NCBI GenBank assembly: GCA_036525795.1
Contig: DATCZS010000126.1
Coordinates: forward strand, 1-28,215
From: DATCZS01 sp036525795
GTDB lineage: Bacteria; Actinomycetota; Acidimicrobiia; Spongiisociales; ZC4RG35
Length of the DNA: 28,215 nt
Reading direction: 5' to 3'
Shown: in pieces, positions 7,592 to 15,896 of the stretch
How positions within the stretch are numbered: the stretch's first letter is position 1
How the letters are laid out: each line of letters opens with the position of its first letter
Translations under genes and position numbers: made by a program
The notes under the pieces: generated by a model
The model's input: only the letters and a program-made list of their open reading frames with translations
Database searches by the model: none
Told to the model about the DNA's origin: nothing

Positions 7592-8758
7592 TCAGGCCTC
7601 GAGTTCGACGTGAAGACCGAGCCGTTGGATGCGGCGGTGTTCGATGACCAGCACCACGAACATCACGACGACGACAAGGGTCAAGAGGTTCAGGCCCTCC
7701 AGCGACGCTCCGACGAAGACGATTCCAGCAATGACTACGGCGCCGACGAGTCGCTCCCGCGCCTGGGCCCGGAAGGCCCGCCACACTGCGAGGTACACCC
7801 CGATCAGGAAGAGAAAGAGGCCGGCGGCAATCATGGCCCGGAACTCGAGTGGGACGGTGTCGCGGGGGTGCAGTGCGATCTCTTCGAGCGCGGCGGCGGC
7901 CAGGATGATGCCGGCGACGATGGGGGCATGGGCCCAGGTGTAGACATCTCGGATGTACTTGCCGGCCGCCCCGCTGTCGAGCTTCGAGGCGGCAAACTCG
8001 AGCCCGGGGCTGGGTCGATCGAAGTAGGCCCACCACAGCAGACCGGCGAATGCGCCAGAGGCAAGCAGCGCCGAGATGGTTGCCAGAGCCAGGCTGCCGT
8101 CTTTCTCCAGGGCGGCGACGACAGGGATGCCGATCGCAACGATCACCTCGCCCAGCGCGATGATGATGATCAGCCCGTGACGCTCGGCGAAGTGACCCGG
8201 ACGCACCAGCCACTCACCATCGGCGGCCCTGACCATCGCAAACAGCACGATGGCGACGGTGCCAAGCCAGAAGCCCAGCCGGGCAGCACCGTCGTAGAAG
8301 GACCCCACCACGAGCACCAGGATGGCGACGACATTGGGAGCAATCCAGGTGTACGCAGCAGCGCGGTAGTCGATCTCGGTGGTCGTGCCCATCGTCTGCA
8401 TACGGAACCCGATGAGCATGATCGCGGTGAGAGCGATCGCAAAGACCGGCCCACCTCCGGCGAACGCAGTGGAAGTGGAGGCCGCCATCGGGATACTGAC
8501 CACCGTGGCGACGAGGAACAGGGTGCGCACCGGCCGCCCGTTGCCCGATATTGCGTTCGCCGCCCAGGTCAACTGCTGCCACGGCAGCCACAGCAAGGAA
8601 AAAAGCAGCGCAGCCTTCCCCGCCCCCGCCCAAGTCGGCTCGTTTATCAGCAGCGCCACCAGCTGGGAGAAGGCGAACACATATGCCAGGTCGAAGAAGA
8701 GCTCAACGGGATCTGCCGTGAAATCCTCGGTCAGCGGAGGGAGTTCGATGCCCTTCAT
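7592..8758 (-). CDS. LtrA-family (low temperature requirement) membrane protein
   Basis: A 388-residue protein with about ten to twelve hydrophobic helices. Family marks are the N-terminal DPVELFFDLAYVFAFSQL (acidic residues in the first helix) and RHGLIIIIALGEVIVAIG near the middle. LtrA was named from a cold-sensitive Listeria mutant, and the biochemical activity is unknown. ATG 8758 (MKGIELPP) is chosen because the family domain starts about 10 residues later and TACACT (minus strand, 8767-8772) ends 8 bases before it. An in-frame ATG at 8830 would add 24 His/Gly-rich residues without a Shine-Dalgarno. No functional link to neighbours is evident. Confidence 0.85.
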   Translation of the reverse strand: MKGIELPPLTEDFTADPVELFFDLAYVFAFSQLVALLINEPTWAGAGKAALLFSLLWLPWQQLTWAANAISGNGRPVRTLFLVATVVSIPMAASTSTAFAGGGPVFAIALTAIMLIGFRMQTMGTTTEIDYRAAAYTWIAPNVVAILVLVVGSFYDGAARLGFWLGTVAIVLFAMVRAADGEWLVRPGHFAERHGLIIIIALGEVIVAIGIPVVAALEKDGSLALATISALLASGAFAGLLWWAYFDRPSPGLEFAASKLDSGAAGKYIRDVYTWAHAPIVAGIILAAAALEEIALHPRDTVPLEFRAMIAAGLFLFLIGVYLAVWRAFRAQARERLVGAVVIAGIVFVGASLEGLNLLTLVVVVMFVVLVIEHRRIQRLGLHVELEA

Positions 8759-8766
8759 GTGCCGGG

Positions 8767-8772
8767 AGTGTA
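8767..8772 (-). promoter_or_regulatory. -10 element (TACACT) for the LtrA-like gene
   Basis: TACACT on the minus strand ends 8 bases before ATG 8758, consistent with a nearly leaderless message and supporting the shorter start. Confidence 0.4.
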
Positions 8773-8921
8773 CGTGAGGGGCGTCGTACGCCCCGGAACC
8801 ATGAGTCGTACCCAGCTGCTCATAGAACACATCAGGCGCAAAGGGTTTCTACGTGGGTGCTCACATCGTGAGGAGTTGCCCCTTCCCGGCGGGTCGCCTC
8901 CGGCCGTCGATCGCTGACCGC

Positions 8922-8951
8922 GGGGCGGCCCCCGGTGGGCGGCCCCGCCCC
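8922..8951 (-). terminator. GC-rich hairpin at the DUF885 stop codon
   Basis: GGGGCGG (8922-8928) pairs with CCGCCCC (8945-8951), directly after the TAG of the DUF885 gene on the minus strand. No T-run follows. Confidence 0.35.
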
Positions 8952-10633
8952 TATGAGGCCCGGCTCAGCCACCGGTCGACCAGGTCGCCCAGGATCGGCA
9001 GCGGCACCAGCCCCGAACCGAGGACCACGTCGTGGAAGGCCTTGACGTCGAAACGGCCGCCGAGCCGCCGGCGAGCCTCCTCGCGCAGCCGGAAGATCTC
9101 GCGTTGTCCGATCTTGTAGGCGAGGGCCTGGCCGGGCCAGCCGATGTAGCGATCGACTTCGTTGGCGATGTTGTTCGGCGCCTGCGGCGAGTTGGCCGCC
9201 AGATAGTCGATCGCTTCCTGCCGACTCCAGCCGAGGGCGTGGATGCCGGTGTCGACCACGAGGCGGCCCGCCCGCCACGAGTCGAACGAAAGGATCCCCA
9301 TGCGGGTGAGGTCGCTCGAGTAGAGGCCCATCTCGTCGGCGAGGCGTTCCGCGTAGAGGCCCCAGCCTTCGGCGTAGACCGTGACCAGTGAGTGCTTGCG
9401 GAACTTCGGGATCTCCTCGAGTTCCTGTGAGATTGCGAGTTGCAGGTGGTGGCCCGGTATCGACTCGTGGAAGGCGAGCGCCTCGGACTCGTACCGCGTT
9501 CGGGTTTCGGGCAGGCTCGTGTTGACGAAGAACGTGCCCGGACGCGAGCCGTCGGCGGCCGGTGCGAGGTAGAACGCGAGCGGAGCGTCTTCAGCTCCGG
9601 GCTGCGGCACTTCCGCCATGACGCACTCGGTGGCTGGGAGCCGGCCAAACCAGTCGGGGATCGCGTTGAGCGCTCGTTCCATCGCAGCTCTCGCTGCTTC
9701 GCGCACCTCGTCGGCGGCGTTGAAACGCAACGACGGGTCGTCGCGGAGACGGGCGTAGATCTCCGTCAGGTCGTCGATGCCGAGGACGCCCTTGGCGAGC
9801 TCCCGGTACTCCTCCCCGAGGTGGTCGATCTCGGCCAGGCCGACAGCATGGATCTCGTCGGCCGCGAGGTCGAGCGACGTGTGGCGGCGGATCGCCCGGG
9901 CGTAGGCCTCCTCGCCATCGTCGAGCCACTTCAGCCCGCTGCGCTCGGGGGGTCGGGCGGCGGGAAGCACCTCATCACGAATCGCGTCTCGGAAGCGCTC
10001 ATAGGCGGGGCGAATCACCGCAACGGCCTGCTCGCGCAGACGCTCCCGCCATGCTTCCTCCTCCGCCGGCTCGTACCCGGAGGGAGCGCCGATCATCGTG
10101 AACGGATCGGTGGCGACGTCGGACGCAAGGTACCTCTCGATCTGCGGGATGCTCTTCTCCACCGAGATGCGCGGCGGCGTCCGCCCGTTGGCAATGCCCT
10201 GTCGCAGCCGCTCGATCAACTGATCGAACATGTCGCCAACCCGCGACCACTTCGTGACAACGGCGTCGGCGACGTCCCCGTTCGGGGCCGCGATCTGGGA
10301 AACGAGTTGAAGCAGCGCCACGTGGACGCCGCCCGACGGGTCGACGGCGAACTCCCCGAACCGGGAGCGCAGCTCTGCGGCGGCGGCGGCCGCCTCTTCG
10401 ATCATGACGCCGCGGGTGACACTCTCGTCGGCCGTCAGTGCCGCCGGGTCGATGGCCTCTGCTCGGGCGGCGACGTCGTCGAGCAATGAGATGAACGCGT
10501 CCTCCGCATCGCGGGAGAGGTCCTCCCACCGGTCGGCGTAGCGGTACTCGCCCAGGAAGAGGCCACCGGTGGGGCTGCGGCGCAGCTCGAGTTCCCAGTA
10601 TTCGTCGGCGAGCGCCGCCAGTTCCGCGTTCAT
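8951..10633 (-). CDS. DUF885-family putative metallopeptidase
   Basis: A 560-residue cytoplasmic protein, the usual length for DUF885. The hallmark HESIPGHHLQ in the C-terminal half (near residue 390) carries a HExxxxHH arrangement that resembles zinc peptidase sites. It is followed by YAEGWGLYAERLADEMG, with its conserved E/G/W/Y, and by the conserved end segment PGQALAYKIGQREIFRLREEAR. The N-terminal third is helical (substrate-cleft type). By analogy with M32-like carboxypeptidases it may cleave peptides, but no substrate is shown. The start ATG 10633 overlaps the stop of a 34-codon ORF by four bases (ATGA), and no good Shine-Dalgarno is present, so translation probably depends on coupling. 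Confidence 0.88.
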   Translation of the reverse strand: MNAELAALADEYWELELRRSPTGGLFLGEYRYADRWEDLSRDAEDAFISLLDDVAARAEAIDPAALTADESVTRGVMIEEAAAAAAELRSRFGEFAVDPSGGVHVALLQLVSQIAAPNGDVADAVVTKWSRVGDMFDQLIERLRQGIANGRTPPRISVEKSIPQIERYLASDVATDPFTMIGAPSGYEPAEEEAWRERLREQAVAVIRPAYERFRDAIRDEVLPAARPPERSGLKWLDDGEEAYARAIRRHTSLDLAADEIHAVGLAEIDHLGEEYRELAKGVLGIDDLTEIYARLRDDPSLRFNAADEVREAARAAMERALNAIPDWFGRLPATECVMAEVPQPGAEDAPLAFYLAPAADGSRPGTFFVNTSLPETRTRYESEALAFHESIPGHHLQLAISQELEEIPKFRKHSLVTVYAEGWGLYAERLADEMGLYSSDLTRMGILSFDSWRAGRLVVDTGIHALGWSRQEAIDYLAANSPQAPNNIANEVDRYIGWPGQALAYKIGQREIFRLREEARRRLGGRFDVKAFHDVVLGSGLVPLPILGDLVDRWLSRAS

Positions 10634-10734
10634 CGGCTGACCCGCTCTCGCACGATCCGCCCGGGCGTCTCGTGCGGCAGCGTGCCCGAAGCGACGATCT
10701 CGGTGAAGACGACGGTGACCAGTACGTGTGCCAT
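10630..10734 (-). CDS. 34-residue leader ORF coupled to the DUF885 gene
   Basis: ATG 10734 is 6 bases downstream of TAGCCT on the minus strand (10741-10746), the same leaderless spacing as at other genes here. The ORF starts MAHVLVTVVFTEIVAS and ends ERVSR. Its TGA overlaps the DUF885 ATG as ATGA. The opening vaguely resembles the first strand of nucleotidyl cyclases (VTVVFTDIVGS), but nothing else of that domain follows, so I do not assign it. It is likely a translated leader that delivers ribosomes to the DUF885 gene. Confidence 0.45.
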   Translation of the reverse strand: MAHVLVTVVFTEIVASGTLPHETPGRIVRERVSR

Positions 10735-10740
10735 GGGGTG

Positions 10741-10746
10741 AGGCTA
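10741..10746 (-). promoter_or_regulatory. -10 element (TAGCCT) for the leader ORF/DUF885 operon
   Basis: TAGCCT on the minus strand ends 6 bases before ATG 10734, matching TANNNT with leaderless spacing. Confidence 0.45.
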
Positions 10747-10820
10747 CCGGCGAACGGTCACACGGGTGGAGGCGTTCCCAGCCTCGCAGGCTTCTCGGGC
10801 GACGGCGTCAATCGTCCCCC

Positions 10821-10944
10821 CTCGACACACCGACCAGGCGTGAACGTGACGTCCTTGCTGCGATTGCCGAGGGACGCACCAACCAGGGAATCGCAGAAGC
10901 GCTCTTCATGAGGCCCAAGACCGTCGCCGGGGTCGGCGATCCGA
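10821..10944 (+). pseudogene. Decayed LuxR-type helix-turn-helix fragment
   Basis: The frame reads LDTPTRRERDVLAAIAEGRTNQGIAEALFMRPKTV, close to the LuxR/NarL DNA-binding consensus (LTxRExEVLxLIAEGxSNxxIAexLxxSxKTV). The domain then breaks off (AGVGDPM instead of the usual xxHVxxIxxKL), and no receiver or sensor domain precedes it. The frame continues to a stop near 11039 with no similarity. It is read as the leftover C-terminus of a response regulator. The rest of the 350 bases between the leader ORF and the MMPL gene shows nothing else, apart from GGGAGG (11075-11080), the MMPL ribosome site. Confidence 0.6.
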
Positions 10945-11085
10945 TGAGAGCGCCATCGACGCCTCTGGGGAGGATTCGTGATGGCGCGTGTCGATCGATA
11001 GGTCTTTGGACCCTGCCTGGTCGAGCCCATCGACCCTGACGATGATGCATCGGGTGAGGGCCCGAACCGCCCAAGGGAGGGTCGG

Positions 11086-13323
11086 ATGGTGAGGCTCGGA
11101 TTTACGGGAAGGGTGGCGGCGCTTGCTGCGCGGCGCCCTTGGACGACACTGCTGGTCTGGTTGGTTGTGATGGCGGGTGCCGGGTTCGCAGTGACGAATC
11201 TCGGCGACGCTCTCACACAAGAGCAAGATCTGCTGGTCGAGACGGAGGCAGAACGCGCGCAAGCGCTGATCGACGAGGCGAGATCCACCGCCGGAAGCGA
11301 CATGGCGATGAAGGAGTTCGTTCTCGTCATCAGCCAGGACGGTGCGACGCTGGACGATCCCGAGTTCGCCGCGTTGGTCGGTGAACTGGCAGACGACCTG
11401 CGGAGCACCGATCACGTCGTCACCGTGGTCGCTCCGACCGATGGTGCCCCGGGGCTGGTGTCCGCGGATGGGACCATCGCCCTGATCCAAGCCACGCTCG
11501 ACACCGACCAGTGGAACGAGGCCTCCGAACGTGCCGAACCCCTGGTCGGAGTGGTGGCTGACGCCGATCTGGCCGAGGACGTGAAAGTCGTGGCGGTTGG
11601 AACCGGCAGCATCAACATCGAGTTCAACGAACTCGCAGAACAGACACTGCAACGTGGAGAGGCCATCGGGATGCCGATCGCGCTGCTCGTGCTGGTCGTG
11701 GTGTTCGGGGCTGTGGTGGCAGCGCTCATTCCGATGGGCATGGCGGTGCTGGCGATCATTCTCGCCCTCGGGCTGACAACCCTGGTGGGGCAGGTGACCG
11801 ACCTCAGCTTCTTCGTGGTGAACATGATCACGATGATCGGTCTCGCAGTGGGGATCGACTACTCGCTGTTCGTCATCCAGCGGTTCCGCGAGGAGCGCCT
11901 TGCCGGCCGCTCAGTCCAAGAGGCAGTTGCCGTCACAGGCGACACGGCCACCAGGGCGGTCGCGTTCTCCGGTTTCACGGTGGTGATTGCGCTGCTCGGG
12001 CTGTTGATCATGCCGGACACCGTGATGCGCAGCCTCGGAGTCGGTGCGATCCTCGCCGTGATCGCCACCATGCTGATCGCGTTGACGGTTCTCCCGGCGT
12101 TGCTCGGGCTTCTCGGGGATCGGGTGAACCGGCTGCGTGTTCCCTTCACGCACCGCAGCACCGACACCTCCCACCGGTTCTGGACACGGATCACCCGGAT
12201 CGTCACGGCCCGTCCGATCGTGAGCGTGGTCCTGGCGGGAGGTCTCCTGCTGGCCGCCGCCGCCCCATACCTGACCATCGAGATCGGCAGCAACTCCATC
12301 GCGTCGCTCCCTGTGGACTCAGACGTTCGGGTGGGTTTCGAGACCCTCAACCGCGAGTTCCTGGGCGGAGTGCTGACCACGCCGATCGTGGTCACCGCCG
12401 ATGATGTGTCTGCTTTGGATGTGGCCGGTGGCATCGAACGCCTCACGGCGGCGCTCGAGGCGGACGACGCCTACGGATCAGTTCTGGCGACGCCCGTACC
12501 GGGTGGAGAGTTGGTCCTGCTGGAGGCGACGACCCTGGTGGATCCGTCGACGTCCGAGGGCCGGGCCGCGATCGATCGGCTGCGCGCCGAGCAGATCCCG
12601 GCGGCGTTCGAAGGCGTCGACGCCGAGGTGCTCGTGGGTGGAGATGCTGCGTTCATGACCGACTACGTGGACGTGATCACGAGTCGAACACCTCTGATCT
12701 TCGGTGTTGTGCTGGGTCTGAGCTTCGTGCTGTTGCTGCTGGCATTCCGTTCGATCGTCGTTCCATTGAAGGCGATCGTGATGAACCTGTTGTCGGTCGG
12801 CGCCGCATACGGGCTGCTTGTCCTGGTGTTCCAGCGCGGCGTCGGGGCGGACTTCTTCGGCTTCCAGCAGACCGACGTGATCGAATCTTGGGTTCCCCTG
12901 TTCCTCTTCGCAGTGTTGTTCGGACTGAGCATGGACTACCACGTATTCCTCCTCAGCCGCATCAAAGAGCGCTACGACAAGACGAAGGACAACTCGGGTT
13001 CGGTGGCGTTCGGGCTCTCGGTGACCGGGTCGATCATCACCGGTGCCGCCTTGATCATGGTGGCCGTATTCGCCGGCTTCGCCGCCGGTGATCTCGTGAT
13101 GTTCCAACAGATGGGGTTCGGACTCGGCGTGGCGGTGATCCTCGACGCAACAGTGGTTCGCACGGTCTTGGTTCCATCGACGATGGAACTGCTCGGTGAC
13201 CGCAACTGGTACTTCCCGAGATGGCTCGAATGGCTCCCGCAGATCCATGTGGAGGGCACCTGGGAAGAGCCGACCACAGCCGTCGATCGGCGCGACGAAC
13301 AGCTGATGGCGTTGGACCGCTGA
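11086..13323 (+). CDS. MMPL-family RND exporter
   Basis: A 745-residue protein with the two-fold MMPL/RND plan: one helix, a large periplasmic-type loop, five helices, then the same again. Proton-relay motifs are visible in both halves, GLAVGIDYSLFVIQRFREE near residue 250 and FGLSMDYHVFLLSRIKERYD near residue 620 (G-x3-DY-type). MMPL proteins export lipids, siderophores or drugs using the proton gradient; the substrate is not evident. The start is ATG 11086, with GGGAGG 5 bases upstream. It lacks adjacent partner genes; the only upstream neighbour is the LuxR-type relic, which may once have regulated it. Confidence 0.9.
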   Translation: MVRLGFTGRVAALAARRPWTTLLVWLVVMAGAGFAVTNLGDALTQEQDLLVETEAERAQALIDEARSTAGSDMAMKEFVLVISQDGATLDDPEFAALVGELADDLRSTDHVVTVVAPTDGAPGLVSADGTIALIQATLDTDQWNEASERAEPLVGVVADADLAEDVKVVAVGTGSINIEFNELAEQTLQRGEAIGMPIALLVLVVVFGAVVAALIPMGMAVLAIILALGLTTLVGQVTDLSFFVVNMITMIGLAVGIDYSLFVIQRFREERLAGRSVQEAVAVTGDTATRAVAFSGFTVVIALLGLLIMPDTVMRSLGVGAILAVIATMLIALTVLPALLGLLGDRVNRLRVPFTHRSTDTSHRFWTRITRIVTARPIVSVVLAGGLLLAAAAPYLTIEIGSNSIASLPVDSDVRVGFETLNREFLGGVLTTPIVVTADDVSALDVAGGIERLTAALEADDAYGSVLATPVPGGELVLLEATTLVDPSTSEGRAAIDRLRAEQIPAAFEGVDAEVLVGGDAAFMTDYVDVITSRTPLIFGVVLGLSFVLLLLAFRSIVVPLKAIVMNLLSVGAAYGLLVLVFQRGVGADFFGFQQTDVIESWVPLFLFAVLFGLSMDYHVFLLSRIKERYDKTKDNSGSVAFGLSVTGSIITGAALIMVAVFAGFAAGDLVMFQQMGFGLGVAVILDATVVRTVLVPSTMELLGDRNWYFPRWLEWLPQIHVEGTWEEPTTAVDRRDEQLMALDR

Positions 13324-13493
13324 ACGGCCGAATTTCCGTTCCGACACCACCACCGGGTGATCGGCCCGTCATTCGCCATAGCGCGCCGGGCGCTCCTGTC
13401 GACACGGTGAAGCTGTCTGTGCCCTGTAGTCCGAACCTGCGATTGCCTCCGGACTCAGATCCGAAGCGGACGGGGGTACGAGAGGGCTCTGGC

Positions 13494-13528
13494 TACGCTC
13501 TGGGCGGAACCCAGACCGGGGCGGAACC
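13494..13528 (+). promoter_or_regulatory. Possible promoter and direct repeat ahead of the PEP carboxykinase gene
   Basis: TACGCT at 13494-13499 fits TANNNT. It is followed by two copies of GGGCGGAACC (13502-13511 and 13519-13528), 17 bp apart. The repeat overlaps the expected transcription start and could be an operator. No -35 is evident. Confidence 0.3.
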
Positions 13529-13567
13529 GGCAGACGGCCGCCGCGCCACGAGGGTGATGCCAAGAAG

Positions 13568-15406
13568 ATGATCGACGTATCGACACCACTGCAGCAGGCG
13601 GGGCTGACCAGCCCCACAGTCCGAGAGTTTGTTCAGCGATGGGTCGAGCACACCGGAGCTGCGCGGATCGAGGTCGTGAACGCCTCCGACGATGCCCGAT
13701 TGATCCAGGAGTCTCTCGCAGCCGGCGAGATCCTCCCTGCAGGCGAAGGCCTCTACTTCTCTCGCAGCTACGTGAAGGACACCGCCCGTTCCGAGGAGCG
13801 GACCATCGTGGCCACCAGCCGCCCTGCCGACCGCGGTGTCTACAACAACTGGCAACTCACCGCGGACATCCGCCCCATCGTCGAAGGCCACATGAAGGGG
13901 GCGATGGCCGGCAAGACGATGTACGTCATCCCCTACCTCATGGCTCCGCCCGGAGCGCCTCTCGAGAAGTACGGCGCCGGAGTCCAGCTCACCGACCACC
14001 GCACCGTTGTCCTGCACATGATCCGGATGGCCCGGGTCGGGGTGGACCTGTTCAACCAGCTCGTCGATCCGGCCACGTTCGTCCGAGCGGTCCACGTGAC
14101 GGGCGACCTCGAGAACCTCGGTCAGGGGACTCCCGAGGACCGGCGCTACTTCGTGACGGTGGCGGACGAGCGGACCATCCTCCACTTCGGGTCTTCCTAC
14201 GGCGGCAATGCGCTGCTCGGGAAGATCGCCCACGGGCTGCGTCAGGCCGCCTACGACGGATGGACATCGGGTTTTCTCAGCGAGCAATTCATGTTGCTGG
14301 GCATCACCGACAAGCAGACCGGCAGGAAGTACCACATCTGCGGCGGATTCCCGAGCGCCTCCGGCAAGACCAATCTGGCGATGACGCTGGCACCAGACGC
14401 ACTCGGCGAGAGGTATCACGTCTCGTTCTATGGCGATGACATCGCCTGGATGTGGGTCGACCCCCGCGACGGCCGGCTGTACGGCATGAACCCGGAGTAC
14501 GGCGTGTTCGGTGTTGCCAAGGACACCAACGAGTTCACCAATCCGACGGCGATCGACGCCGTCGCCCCCGGAACTCGGACCCTGTTCACCAACGTGGCCC
14601 ACAACGACGTGACCGGGGAGATCTGGTGGGAAGGGCGCACCGAGGCTCCTCCGGTCGACCCAACCGGTTGGCGAGACTGGACGGGTCGACTCATCACCGA
14701 ACGCACCGATGATGAGGCCGGCGACCCGTGGGCCCATCCGAACAGTCGGTTCACCACCTCCCTGTCGAACGTGCCCAACGCCGCCGGCGACGCCGACGCA
14801 CCCAAAGGGGTCCCGATCGACGCGGTCATCTTCGGTGGGCGCACCCGCGACCGCGAGCCTCTGATCAGGGCGATGATCGACCTGGCCGAGGGCGTCTACG
14901 ACGGACTGACCCTTGGGGCCGAAGCGACCTTTGCCGCCGAGGGTGTCGACGGCCAGCTTCGCTACGACCCCATGTCGATGCGTCCTTTCATCTCCTATCC
15001 CGAAGGCGCCTATGCCGCTCACTGGCTCGAGGTGATCGGAGCGGCACGCCAGCCGCCGATCTTCGCCCACGTCAACTGGTTCCAGCGCGACGACGACGGT
15101 CGTTTCCTCTGGCCCGGCTACCGCGAGAATCTTCGGGCCCTGGTGTGGCTGATGCAGTTCAAGGACGGCGAGGTGACCGGACGCCGCACACCAGTCGGCA
15201 TCATCCCCACCCGCGAGGAGCTCGACCTGGCAGGGCTCGACCTTTCACCGGCAGACCTCGATCGGCTTCTCACGATCGACGTTCAACGGTGGCGTCAGGA
15301 GATGGAGCACAGGCAGGCCCATCTCGAACAGTTCGAACAGCTCCCCGAAGAGATCTGGGCCGTGCATCGTCGGATCACCGAAAGCCTGCAGTCGGAACCC
15401 GGCTGA
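13568..15406 (+). CDS. pckG: GTP-type phosphoenolpyruvate carboxykinase, atypical active site
   Basis: A 612-residue protein, normal length for the GTP-type enzyme, which interconverts oxaloacetate + GTP with PEP + CO2 + GDP in the cytoplasm. Recognised in order: ARSEERT (substrate Arg), YVIPYLMAPPGAPLEK, SSYGGNALLGK, the kinase loop GGFPSASGKTN (about 259-269), FYGDDIAWM (Asp 290/291), HPNSRF, VIFGGR, and the lid region with DPMSMRPF and HVNWF. By ungapped comparison with mammalian PEPCK, metal ligand Lys244 is Ile here (residue 220), metal ligand His264 is Gln (240), and the reactive Cys288 is Ser (265); Asp311 is kept. So the fold is clear but the metal site is changed. ATG 13568 has only a weak upstream GAGGGTG. 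Confidence 0.88.
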   Translation: MIDVSTPLQQAGLTSPTVREFVQRWVEHTGAARIEVVNASDDARLIQESLAAGEILPAGEGLYFSRSYVKDTARSEERTIVATSRPADRGVYNNWQLTADIRPIVEGHMKGAMAGKTMYVIPYLMAPPGAPLEKYGAGVQLTDHRTVVLHMIRMARVGVDLFNQLVDPATFVRAVHVTGDLENLGQGTPEDRRYFVTVADERTILHFGSSYGGNALLGKIAHGLRQAAYDGWTSGFLSEQFMLLGITDKQTGRKYHICGGFPSASGKTNLAMTLAPDALGERYHVSFYGDDIAWMWVDPRDGRLYGMNPEYGVFGVAKDTNEFTNPTAIDAVAPGTRTLFTNVAHNDVTGEIWWEGRTEAPPVDPTGWRDWTGRLITERTDDEAGDPWAHPNSRFTTSLSNVPNAAGDADAPKGVPIDAVIFGGRTRDREPLIRAMIDLAEGVYDGLTLGAEATFAAEGVDGQLRYDPMSMRPFISYPEGAYAAHWLEVIGAARQPPIFAHVNWFQRDDDGRFLWPGYRENLRALVWLMQFKDGEVTGRRTPVGIIPTREELDLAGLDLSPADLDRLLTIDVQRWRQEMEHRQAHLEQFEQLPEEIWAVHRRITESLQSEPG

Positions 15407-15462
15407 CAGCGGCCATCACCAGATCGCCAGCGAGGAGATCACCCAGGGAGTGCGTCTTCGCC

Positions 15463-15651
15463 TCATTGTCCTACTCGGCTGTCGTGGGCCTGGTGCGGGC
15501 CGGCGGGCTGTGGCGTGTCACCGGGGCCGTGGCCGCCCGGCGGCAGCGAGCGCTGGCGTTCGACCCGGGCGACGGGAGGCTGCCGGGCGCCTGGACCGTG
15601 ACTACGGCCAGTTTCCTGGTGCCGGTCGCCATGCTGCGACTCGGAGTGGTT
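15463..15651 (+). pseudogene. prsW: Second partial copy of the prsW 3' end
   Basis: This 189-base block aligns without gaps to 1952-2140, the last part of the PrsW gene, in the same orientation and 13,511 bases away. I count about 20 mismatches (roughly 89% identity), more than half of them silent. Replacements such as Leu to Arg and Leu to Pro fall in membrane segments. The catalytic part of the gene is missing, and similarity ends just before the prsW stop. It is a non-functional fragment from a duplication or from recombination with a related gene. Confidence 0.8.
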
Positions 15652-15689
15652 CGGGAGACGCGCCTTGGGACTCGGGGGCACCGGACGGT

Positions 15690-15830
15690 GCTGTATCGGG
15701 TTTGCAGGATGCCGGTCGCAGCGCCCATCCCGACGGCGACCTGCTCTGGTCCGCGGCCGACGCCCATTTCCCGGCCGTGATTGCATCCGGCAATCTCGGC
15801 CGTTCGGACATCGTCGATGCCGTGATATGA
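15690..15830 (+). pseudogene. Coding-like fragment of unknown origin
   Basis: A different frame from the prsW fragment reads DGAVSGLQDAGRSAHPDGD...WSAADAHFPAVIASG...DIVDAVI and stops at 15828-15830. GC-rich third positions look coding, but there is no start of its own and I do not recognise the family. Probably the tail of a lost gene. Confidence 0.3.
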
Positions 15831-15884
15831 AAAACAGCGGTCTGTGACTTGGGCGGTACTGGTGCGGCGGATGGGACACGTCGG

Positions 15885-15890
15885 TACCGT
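15885..15890 (+). promoter_or_regulatory. -10 element (TACCGT) of the urate operon
   Basis: TACCGT ends 6 bases before GTG 15897, the leaderless spacing used elsewhere in the window. It is the nearest good promoter upstream of HIU hydrolase and uricase. Confidence 0.45.
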
Positions 15891-15896
15891 GACCAG

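Noticed and set aside
8761..8830. Longer start for the LtrA-like protein (ATG 8830)
   Set aside because: No ribosome site, and the added His/Gly-rich residues do not fit; a -10 element lies between the two starts.
9440..10489. 350-codon open frame on the plus strand opposite the DUF885 gene
   Set aside because: It mirrors the strong codon bias of the real gene on the other strand and shows no domain.
10630..10734. Nucleotidyl cyclase fragment (LVTVVFTEIVAS)
   Set aside because: Only the first strand looks similar; no further cyclase motif follows before the stop.
13493..15070. 525-codon minus-strand frame opposite PEP carboxykinase
   Set aside because: Antisense shadow of a conserved gene; no recognisable protein motif.
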